From positions 5,123 through 69,122 of the forward strand of contig CALCQO010000048.1 in NCBI GenBank assembly GCA_937894675.1: 64,000 nucleotides of DNA, read 5' to 3'. Each line of letters begins with the position of its first letter. The stretch's first letter is position 1. This DNA is from an uncultured Clostridia bacterium. GTDB taxonomy: Bacteria > Bacillota > Clostridia > Christensenellales > Aristaeellaceae. The position numbers and the translations under genes were made by a program. The notes under the pieces are model-generated. The model saw only the letters and a list, made by a program, of their open reading frames with translations. It ran no database searches and was not told the DNA's origin. Of this stretch, positions 57,304-64,000 are shown piece by piece.

Positions 57304-59310
57304 ATGTTCTATCGCCCGCCGACACATCAGGAACGCGAGGAGTTTCATCAGGGGACAAGCCGCCATGCGTATACCATGCTGGGGGCGCACCCGGCCGTCA
57401 ACAATGAAATACCTGTCTGGAACTTCTCTGTCTGGGCGCCCAATGCCCAGGCTGTTTCCGTCACGGGCGAGTTTTGCCAGTGGCGGGTCGAGCCCTATCC
57501 CATGGTCAAACAGTTCGACGGTACCTGGGAACTGCAGTTGGAGCGGCGGCTTTTCGACCCCCAGAGCGACCCGGATAAATACAACTACCCCGACGCGGCG
57601 GAAAAGCTATTGTCGTATAAGTATGCCGTCAAAGGCGCCGACGGCCAGTGGCACCTGAAGGCCGATCCCTACGCCTTCCGAAGCCAGCTGCGCCCCAACA
57701 CCGCCAGCATGCTCACAGACATCGACGGCTACCAGTGGGGCGACGAGAAATGGATGAACATCCGTGCCAAGTGGAACCCCTACCGCAGCCCCATCAACAT
57801 TTACGAAATGCACCTGGGCTCCTGGCGCAGGGGGGAAGACAACCGCATGCTCAGCTACACCGAAATTGCCGAGCAGCTGATTCCCTACATCAAGGAGATG
57901 GGCTACACCCATGTGGAACTGCTGCCTGTGATGGAGCATCCCCTGGATATGTCCTGGGGCTACCAGGTAACGGGGTATTACGCACCCACCGCCCGCCACG
58001 GCAAGCCCAAGGAGTTCATGCGCTTTGTGGACATGATGCACCAGGCGAATATCGGCGTCATCCTGGACTGGGTGCCCGCCCATTTCCCCAGGGACGAAAT
58101 CGGCCTTCGCATGTTTGACGGCTCCCCCTGCTATGAGCACGCCGACTGGCGCCGCGCCGAAATGAAGCAGTGGGGCACCATGCTGTTTGACTATGGGAGG
58201 GGCGAAGCCTGCAGCTTCCTGCTGTCCAACGCCTGTTTCTGGCTGGAGTACTACCATGTGGACGGCCTAAGGTGCGACGCGGTCAGCAGCATGCTCTATC
58301 ACGATTTCTGCCGGGAGGAGGGGGAGTGGCTGCCCAACCAGTACGGCAACAATGTCAACATCGAGGCGCTGGCCTTCCTGCGCCGTCTGAATGAAACCAT
58401 CTACCATGATTTCCCCGGGGTGATGACCATCGCCGAGGAATCCTCCGCCTACCCCATGGTAACCAAGCCAACCTACATGGGCGGCCTGGGCTTTGGCTTC
58501 AAGTGGAACATGGGCTGGATGAACGACATGCTCTCCTACATCAAAGTTGATCCCGTGTACCGCAAGTGGCATCACGACAAGCTCACCTTCTCTTTGTTCT
58601 ACGCTTTTACGGAAAACTATATCCTGCCCTTCTCCCATGATGAGGTGGTGCACGGCAAGCACTCCATGCTGGACAAGCAGCCGGGGGATCTGTGGCGCAA
58701 GTTCGCGGGGCTCCGCGCCTTGTACGGCTACACCATGGCTCACCCGGGCAAGAAGCTGCTGTTCATGGGCGGCGAGTTCGGCCATTTCATCGAGTGGAAC
58801 GAGGACGACCAGCTGGATTGGTTCCTGCTGGTGTACGACAACCACCCCGAAATGCAGAAGTGCGTTAAGCACCTCAACGCTTTCTATAAGAAATACAGCG
58901 AAATGTGGGAGGTGGAGGATTCCTGGGACGGCTTTGAGTGGCTGGTGCCCAATGACACCGACAACTCGGTGGTCATCTTTACAAGAAGCAACCTCCACGG
59001 CGAGTCCGTGCTGTGCGTTACCAACTTCACCCCCCAGTTCATCCCCCAGTACCGGGTGGGCATGCCCCTGATGGGCACCATCGAGGAAGCCCTCAACACC
59101 GACCGGGCGGAGTACGGCGGATCCAACCAGTTCAACGCCGCCCCCCTGGAGGTGGAGAATATCCCCTTCAACGGCCAGCCCTACTCGGTGGAAATCTGCA
59201 TCCCGCCCCTTTCCACCATGTATTTTACCTACGACAAAATCCCCGAGCCGGAAGTCAAGGAAGCGCTTCCTGAAGAAACAGCCTCCGAAAAGGATGCGAA
59301 GGAGGAGTAA
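57304..59310 (+). CDS. glgB: 1,4-alpha-glucan branching enzyme
   Basis: A 668-residue GH13 enzyme that forms alpha-1,6 branches. An N-terminal CBM48 domain (FSVWAPNAQAVSVTGEF) is followed by the barrel motifs DWVPAHFP, GLRCDAVSSM (nucleophile Asp), EESSAYP (acid Glu) and FSHDEVVHGK. The C-terminal beta domain ends with an acidic tail. GGGAGG precedes ATG 57304. It is the first gene of the glgB-C-D-A operon. Confidence 0.95.
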   Translation: MFYRPPTHQEREEFHQGTSRHAYTMLGAHPAVNNEIPVWNFSVWAPNAQAVSVTGEFCQWRVEPYPMVKQFDGTWELQLERRLFDPQSDPDKYNYPDAAEKLLSYKYAVKGADGQWHLKADPYAFRSQLRPNTASMLTDIDGYQWGDEKWMNIRAKWNPYRSPINIYEMHLGSWRRGEDNRMLSYTEIAEQLIPYIKEMGYTHVELLPVMEHPLDMSWGYQVTGYYAPTARHGKPKEFMRFVDMMHQANIGVILDWVPAHFPRDEIGLRMFDGSPCYEHADWRRAEMKQWGTMLFDYGRGEACSFLLSNACFWLEYYHVDGLRCDAVSSMLYHDFCREEGEWLPNQYGNNVNIEALAFLRRLNETIYHDFPGVMTIAEESSAYPMVTKPTYMGGLGFGFKWNMGWMNDMLSYIKVDPVYRKWHHDKLTFSLFYAFTENYILPFSHDEVVHGKHSMLDKQPGDLWRKFAGLRALYGYTMAHPGKKLLFMGGEFGHFIEWNEDDQLDWFLLVYDNHPEMQKCVKHLNAFYKKYSEMWEVEDSWDGFEWLVPNDTDNSVVIFTRSNLHGESVLCVTNFTPQFIPQYRVGMPLMGTIEEALNTDRAEYGGSNQFNAAPLEVENIPFNGQPYSVEICIPPLSTMYFTYDKIPEPEVKEALPEETASEKDAKEE

Positions 59311-59322
59311 CCCGCGGTTTTT

Positions 59323-59340
59323 GCGGATGTAATCCGCTTT
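59323..59340 (+). terminator. Weak hairpin between glgB and glgC
   Basis: GCGGAT (59323-59328) and ATCCGC (59332-59337) followed by TTT. Within the operon it may tune glgB relative to the downstream genes or mark mRNA processing. Confidence 0.35.
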
Positions 59341-59382
59341 GATAGATTGCCAACCCAAGCAAACATAAAGGAGGACAGCCCC

Positions 59383-60555
59383 ATGCTCCAGAAAAAACAG
59401 TGCGTCGCCATGCTCCTGGCCGGCGGGCAGGGCAGCAGGCTGGGTATTCTCACCCGCCGCACAGCCAAACCCGCCATCCCCTTTGGCGGCAAATACCGCA
59501 TCATCGATTTTCCAGTCAGCAACTGCACCAACTCCGGCATTGATGTCGTTGGCGTGCTGACCCAGTACCGCCCCCTGGAACTGAACGCCTATATCGGTTC
59601 CGGCGCGCCCTGGGATCTGGATCTGAACAACGGCGGTATTTTTGTCCTGCCGCCCTACTCCACCGGCAAGGATGGCGAGTGGTACAAGGGCACGGCCAAC
59701 TCCATCTATCAGAATATGGAATTTATCGAGCAGTACAACCCGGACTATGTCCTGGTGCTCTCGGGCGACCATATATATAAGATGGACTATGCCGCCATGC
59801 TCAACCACCATATCAAGGAAGAAGCGGCTGTCACCATCGCTGTGCGCCAGGTGCCCTGGGAAGAGACCAACCGTTTTGGCATCATGAACACCGATGAAAA
59901 CGGCAACATCACCGAGTTTGAGGAGAAGCCCGCCAACGCCAAATCCAATAACGCCAGCATGGGCGTGTATGTGTTTACCTGGGATAAGATGCGCGCCTAC
60001 CTCATCGAGGACGAGAACAATCCCAAGTCCTCCAACGACTTTGGCAAGAACATCATCCCCAATATGCTAAACGCCAACGAAAAGCTGGTGGCCTACAATT
60101 TCAATGGCTACTGGAAGGACGTGGGCACCATCGAAAGCCTGTGGGAAGCCAACATGGATCTGCTGGAGGATCCCGCTCCCATCGATCTGCATGACCGCCG
60201 CTGGCGCATCTATGCCCGCAATGTGGGCCTGCCGCCGCACTTCATCGGCAAAAAGGGTGAGGTCATCAACAGCCTGATTACCGAGGGCGGCGTCATCAAC
60301 GGCAAGGTCACCAACTCGGTGCTTTCCGGCGGCGTGGTGGTGGAAGAAGGCGCTGAGGTCATCGACAGCGTGGTGATGCCAAGCGCGGTGATTAAAAAGG
60401 GCGCTGTGGTGCGCCGCGCCATCATTGGCGAGAACGCCGTGGTGACGGAAGACGCCATTGTGGGTGAAAAAACCGGCGACATCGCGGTCGTCGGCAACAA
60501 TACCGTGCTGTCTGCGGGGCAAAAGGTTGCTTCCGGCGAGCAGGCGGGCGAATAA
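59383..60555 (+). CDS. glgC: Glucose-1-phosphate adenylyltransferase, catalytic subunit
   Basis: A 390-residue ADP-glucose synthase. The nucleotide loop AGGQGSRLGILTRRTAKPAIPFGG is intact (given here as a motif at about residues 10-33), then SGDHIYKMDY and FEEKPANAK. The C-terminal left-handed beta-helix holds hexapeptide repeats (VEEGAEVIDSVVMPSAVI). AAGGAGG selects ATG 59383. It pairs with GlgD, coded next, in Firmicutes heterotetramers. Confidence 0.95.
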   Translation: MLQKKQCVAMLLAGGQGSRLGILTRRTAKPAIPFGGKYRIIDFPVSNCTNSGIDVVGVLTQYRPLELNAYIGSGAPWDLDLNNGGIFVLPPYSTGKDGEWYKGTANSIYQNMEFIEQYNPDYVLVLSGDHIYKMDYAAMLNHHIKEEAAVTIAVRQVPWEETNRFGIMNTDENGNITEFEEKPANAKSNNASMGVYVFTWDKMRAYLIEDENNPKSSNDFGKNIIPNMLNANEKLVAYNFNGYWKDVGTIESLWEANMDLLEDPAPIDLHDRRWRIYARNVGLPPHFIGKKGEVINSLITEGGVINGKVTNSVLSGGVVVEEGAEVIDSVVMPSAVIKKGAVVRRAIIGENAVVTEDAIVGEKTGDIAVVGNNTVLSAGQKVASGEQAGE

Positions 60556-60567
60556 GGAGGCGAGCGC

Positions 60568-61689
60568 ATGAAATCTGATATTGTTGGATTGATTTATACA
60601 GGGGAAAACAGCGAGCGGCTGCGGGACTTGACCCGAATCCGCTCTGTGGCCGCGCTGCCGATCTTAGGGCGCTACCGCATCATCGACTTTATGCTGTCCA
60701 ACATGGTCAACTCGGGCATCCATAATGTCGGCATCATTCTGCAGCAAAACTACCAGAGCCTGCTGGACCAGCTGGGCTCCGGCCGGGAGTGGGACCTGCA
60801 CGGCAAGCGTGCGGGGCTGACCCTGCTGCCGCCCTTTGCCGCGTCCGAGCATTCCTACTATACTGGGCTGCTGGACGCCCTCAAGAGCAACCTGTCCTTC
60901 CTGCGCCGCAGCAAGGAGCGCTACATCGCGGTGACGGATTCGGGCATCCTCTATTCCATCCGCTTTGAAGAGCTCTTGGCGGAGCATTTAAAGAACGAAG
61001 CGGACATCACCTTGGTCTACACAAAGGACAGGGATGCCCGCCGCAACGGGGTGGGCCGCTATCTGGGCATCGACGAAAACTGTGTGGTGAAGCACCTGGA
61101 AGTGGATCCCTCCATTCCCCGGTATGAGAACACCTACATCGGCGTGTTCCTGGTGCGCAGGGAAATGCTCATCGACATGGTGGACCGTGCCACCTCCCAG
61201 GGGTTCCATCACTTTACCCGGGAGATGCTGGCCCGCTTCCTGCAGGAAGGCACCTACAAGGTGTGCGGTTATCAGCTGCCGCTCAAGCCCTGGGTCATCG
61301 ACTCGGTGCAGGCATACTACCACGCCAACATGGACGCGCTGGATCCCACGGTGCGGGAAATGTTCTTTGACAAGGACCGCCCCATCTGGACCAAGCTGCG
61401 CGATGAAATGCCCACCCGCTACGCCACCGGCGCCCGGGTGTCCAACTCCCTGGTGGCTGACGGCTGCGTCATTGAAGGCACAGTGGAAAACAGCATCATC
61501 TTCCGCGGCGTCACCATCCGCCCGGGGGCGGTGGTCAAGGGCTGTATTATCATGCAGGATGCCTTGATCAGCCGCAATGTGGAAATTGAGAACTGCATCA
61601 TGGACAAACAGACCACCATCCGCGAGGGCGGCCGTCTTGTGTCCACCGCCGCCTATCCCACGGTCGTGCCCAAGAACTTGACAATCTGA
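60568..61689 (+). CDS. glgD: ADP-glucose synthase regulatory subunit GlgD
   Basis: A 373-residue paralogue of GlgC. The catalytic loop is degenerate (GLIYTGENSERLRDLT instead of GGxGxRL), which marks GlgD. The structural core RYRIIDFMLSNMVNSGIHNVG and C-terminal beta-helix remain. In Firmicutes GlgD raises the activity of GlgC in a mixed complex. It starts 12 bases after glgC with AAGGAGG upstream. Confidence 0.93.
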   Translation: MKSDIVGLIYTGENSERLRDLTRIRSVAALPILGRYRIIDFMLSNMVNSGIHNVGIILQQNYQSLLDQLGSGREWDLHGKRAGLTLLPPFAASEHSYYTGLLDALKSNLSFLRRSKERYIAVTDSGILYSIRFEELLAEHLKNEADITLVYTKDRDARRNGVGRYLGIDENCVVKHLEVDPSIPRYENTYIGVFLVRREMLIDMVDRATSQGFHHFTREMLARFLQEGTYKVCGYQLPLKPWVIDSVQAYYHANMDALDPTVREMFFDKDRPIWTKLRDEMPTRYATGARVSNSLVADGCVIEGTVENSIIFRGVTIRPGAVVKGCIIMQDALISRNVEIENCIMDKQTTIREGGRLVSTAAYPTVVPKNLTI

Positions 61690-61753
61690 CGCCATACATG
61701 ATAGATTCAAACGGTTTGCTTTCTAAACCCATGAAGAAAGGAGTGTTGTTCCA

Positions 61754-63505
61754 ATGAAAATATTACTTGCGGCTTCAGAATGCGTACCGTTTATCAAAAC
61801 CGGCGGCCTGGCTGATGTGGTGGGCGCCCTGGCGCCTGTCCTGGCCGGCAAAGGGCACGACGTGCGCGTCATCCTGCCTAAATATGCATCCATCCCGGAA
61901 GAATATGTCCACCAGATGCAGCATGTGACTGATTTTGAAGTCGAGCTGGGCTGGCGGAAACAATACTGCGGCATCGAGAAGCTGGAGATTGACAACGTCA
62001 CCTACTATTTTGTGGACAACCGGTATTATTTCGGCCGTAACTACACCTATGGCATGGGCGGGGACGAGTATGAGCGCTTCGCCTTCTTCAGCCGCGGCGT
62101 ACTCAACGCGCTGCCGCTGATTGGCTTTAAGCCCGATGTCCTGCATGTGCACGACTGGCAGGCGGGCATGATTCCCGTGCTGCTCAGCGTACAGTATGCC
62201 CACCTGCCCGACTTTACCGGCATCAAGACGGTGATGACCATCCACAACCTGCAGTATCAGGGCGTGTTCGGCATCAAAGAGGTGCAGGATGTGCTGGGCC
62301 TGGGCGACAGCCTGTTCACCAACGATAAGATCGAGTGCTACGGCGCCGCCAACTTCTTAAAAGCCGGCATCGTGTACGCCGACGAAGTCACCACCGTCAG
62401 CCCCTCCTACGCCGAGGAAATCCAGACCGCTTACTACGGCGAGCGCCTGGACGGTCTGCTGCGCGCCAAGAAGGAGCATCTGACCGGCGTGCTCAACGGC
62501 ATCGACGTCAAAACCTACGACCCCGCCAACGACAACAACATCGCCGCCAAGTATTCGGTGGAAGATATGTCCGGCAAGGATGTCTGTAAGCGGGCTATGC
62601 AGGAGCAATTGGGCCTGCAGGTGCGCCCCGAAGTGCCCGTCATCGGCATGGTCGGCCGCCTCAGCAACCAAAAGGGCCTGGATCTGGTAGACTATGTCAT
62701 CGCCGACATCATGCGCGAGGATGTGCAGCTGGTCTGCCTTGGCATGGGGGATTCCCGGTATGTCAATCTCTTCAGCTGGGCAGAGCAGAACTACCCCGGC
62801 CGGGTGGCCGCCCGCTTTGTGATGGACCATGCCCTGGCGCACCAGATTTACGCCGGGTGCGACATCTTCCTGATGCCCAGCCAGTTCGAGCCCTGCGGCC
62901 TTAGCCAGATGATCGCCATGCGCTACGGCACGGTGCCCGTGGTGCGCGAAACCGGCGGCCTGCGCGACACGGTGCTCTCCTACAACGAGTACACTGGCGC
63001 CGGCAATGGCTTTACCTTCTTCAACTACAACGCCCATGACATGCTGCATACCATCCAGCGCGCGCTGCACTATTACTGGAACAAAAAGGATGTCTGGAAC
63101 ATGCTGCGCGAGCGCGGCATGAACGGCGACTACTCCTGGACCCATTCAGCGGAAATGTACATGTCCATCTATCAAAACCTGCTGAACCCGCCCAAGGCGG
63201 AGGAGGAGAGGAAGCCCGTGCGCAAAGCGGCTTCCGCCCGTCCCGCAGCGGCGAAAACGGAGAAAGCGGCTGAGAAGAAACCCGCGGCCAAGAAACCAGC
63301 GGCTAAAGCCGAAAAGGCGGAGGAAAAACCCGCGGTGAAAAAGCCTGCTGCCAAGAAGCCCGCAGCCAAGGCGGAAGCGGAAGTAAAACCCGCGGCCAAA
63401 AAGCCCGTAGCCAAGAAGCCCGCGGCCAAGGCGGAAGCGGAAACCAAGCCCGCCGCCAAAAAGCCCGCGGCGAAGAAACCCGCCGCCAAGAAAACCGAGG
63501 AATAA
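61754..63505 (+). CDS. glgA: Glycogen synthase with Lys/Ala/Pro-rich C-terminal tail
   Basis: A 583-residue GT5 enzyme that elongates glycogen from ADP-glucose. KTGGLADVVGAL is the donor-binding loop; HVHDWQAGMIP and QFEPCGLSQMIAMRYGTVPVV are further GT-B motifs. The catalytic part ends near residue 480, the standard length. Residues about 485-583 repeat units like AAKKPAAK and KAEAE, resembling histone H1 or mycobacterial HupB tails. This basic tail is unusual for GlgA. AAAGGAG is upstream. It closes the operon. Confidence 0.93.
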   Translation: MKILLAASECVPFIKTGGLADVVGALAPVLAGKGHDVRVILPKYASIPEEYVHQMQHVTDFEVELGWRKQYCGIEKLEIDNVTYYFVDNRYYFGRNYTYGMGGDEYERFAFFSRGVLNALPLIGFKPDVLHVHDWQAGMIPVLLSVQYAHLPDFTGIKTVMTIHNLQYQGVFGIKEVQDVLGLGDSLFTNDKIECYGAANFLKAGIVYADEVTTVSPSYAEEIQTAYYGERLDGLLRAKKEHLTGVLNGIDVKTYDPANDNNIAAKYSVEDMSGKDVCKRAMQEQLGLQVRPEVPVIGMVGRLSNQKGLDLVDYVIADIMREDVQLVCLGMGDSRYVNLFSWAEQNYPGRVAARFVMDHALAHQIYAGCDIFLMPSQFEPCGLSQMIAMRYGTVPVVRETGGLRDTVLSYNEYTGAGNGFTFFNYNAHDMLHTIQRALHYYWNKKDVWNMLRERGMNGDYSWTHSAEMYMSIYQNLLNPPKAEEERKPVRKAASARPAAAKTEKAAEKKPAAKKPAAKAEKAEEKPAVKKPAAKKPAAKAEAEVKPAAKKPVAKKPAAKAEAETKPAAKKPAAKKPAAKKTEE

Positions 63506-63525
63506 CGGATTACACAACCAAAAGC

Positions 63526-63546
63526 CCGCCGGAAACGGCGGTCTTT
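63526..63546 (+). terminator. Terminator of the glycogen operon
   Basis: CCGCCG (63526-63531) / CGGCGG (63536-63541) with GAAA loop and TCTTTT after it. Confidence 0.7.
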
Positions 63547-63640
63547 TCCATGGATTTCATATGGATTTTACATGCCTGGCTGTTATGGCCTGCCTGGATG
63601 GTTATACTCCAAATAAGAGGAAAACCACTCGGGAGGATTC

Positions 63641-64000
63641 ATGCGCAGCGACAAGCCGTACCAACTTTTAACAAAGGAAGAGAAGCGCTACCGCCTTCGG
63701 GAAATCGCGGGCGTTTTCCTGCGCCTTGGCACCGTTGCCTTCGGCGGCCCCGCCGCCCATGTGTCCCTGATGGAGGAAGAGGTGGTCCGCAAGCGGGGCT
63801 GGCTCAGCCGGGATAAGTTTATGGATCTCTACAGCCTGACCAACCTGATTCCCGGCCCCAACTCCACGGAGCTTGCCATCCACCTGGGGCTGGAGCGGGG
63901 CGGCCTGGCGGGGCTGGTGCTGGCGGGCAGCCTGTTTATCCTGCCGGCCATGGCCATTGTGCTGCTGTTTGCCATGCTTTACACGGCCTATGGCCAGCTG
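63641..64000 (+). CDS. chrA: Chromate transporter family protein, N-terminal part
   Basis: The first 120 residues of a ChrA-type membrane protein run off the right edge. FLRLGTVAFGGPAAHVSLMEEE and the later IPGPNSTELAIHLG are the two signature segments of the N-terminal domain; the first hydrophobic helices are at about 26-44 and 88-113. GGGAGG precedes ATG 63641. Firmicutes often code ChrA as two half-size proteins; which form this is cannot be seen. Real substrates may be chromate, sulfate or other anions. Confidence 0.85.
   Translation, partial: MRSDKPYQLLTKEEKRYRLREIAGVFLRLGTVAFGGPAAHVSLMEEEVVRKRGWLSRDKFMDLYSLTNLIPGPNSTELAIHLGLERGGLAGLVLAGSLFILPAMAIVLLFAMLYTAYGQL

Noticed and set aside
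1..64000. CRISPR array, prophage or insertion sequence
   Set aside because: No regularly spaced direct repeats, integrase, transposase or phage structural genes were found on reading both strands.

Overview
The window reads as chromosomal DNA from a GC-rich, Gram-positive anaerobe of the Clostridia type. The supporting signs are an oxygen-sensitive class III ribonucleotide reductase (nrdD, nrdG), the glgB-glgC-glgD-glgA glycogen operon with the GlgD subunit typical of Firmicutes, glycolysis with both an ATP-type and a pyrophosphate-type phosphofructokinase plus pyruvate phosphate dikinase, strong AGGAGG ribosome sites, frequent TTG starts, and sigma-A promoters close to TTGACA-17-TATAAT. RclA, MscL, gamma-glutamyltransferase and secreted hydrolases fit a host-associated or nutrient-rich habitat, but no species can be named. 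I saw no tRNA, rRNA, CRISPR array, prophage or transposase.

Layout. 1-470: end of a ferredoxin-like gene and a structured intergenic element. 472-7472: secreted gamma-glutamyltransferase, serine operon (serC-serA-TIM-barrel protein), secreted Ntn-type hydrolase. 7590-11054: operon of a P-loop NTPase, carbamate kinase, diaminopropionate ammonia-lyase and RidA. 11183-14253: a small secreted-protein gene broken by an in-frame TAG, a secreted PIG-L deacetylase, and a BMP-type binding protein. 14325-17939: its ABC ATPase and two permeases. 18245-21801 (minus): pfkA, pfp, fba. 21868-27744 (minus): RclA-like reductase, HAD phosphatase, mscL, iron-sulfur flavoprotein, uvrB and a secreted protein. 27895-29999: obgE, GNAT, yhbY. 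30197-34528: nrdD, hsp20 (minus), nrdG, OsmC, DUF1648-like membrane protein. 34584-37372 (minus): proB-proA and an FNT channel. 37532-41285: unknown secreted protein, E2-like acyltransferase, lipoprotein, MATE exporter. 41415-44051: ppdK. 44262-48980 (minus): four-gene envelope operon. 49110-52317: CHAP hydrolase, a strongly divergent GMP-synthase paralogue and a GNAT. 52376-53956 (minus): UMF1-type MFS protein. 53957-55701: probable oriC and dnaA. 55770-56878 (minus): rpsF-ssb-rpsR. 57304-63505: glycogen operon. 63641 to the end: start of a chromate-type transporter.

How parts fit together. pfkA, pfp, fba and ppdK suggest glycolysis that can spend or recycle pyrophosphate, and the glg operon stores surplus glucose. 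Diaminopropionate lyase makes 2-aminoacrylate, ammonia and pyruvate; RidA removes the aminoacrylate, and carbamate kinase beside it could handle carbamoyl phosphate or ammonia. nrdD and nrdG form one enzyme system although an hsp20 gene on the other strand separates them.

The most unusual items are: the GuaA-like protein at 50023-51483, which keeps an ATP-pyrophosphatase loop but has lost the glutaminase residues and the XMP-binding segments; a carbamate kinase whose only sensible start is ATA; three copies of a two-hairpin intergenic repeat whose stems covary; a TAG-interrupted gene; an E2-like protein without its catalytic motif; and a glycogen synthase with a lysine/alanine/proline tail of about 100 residues.
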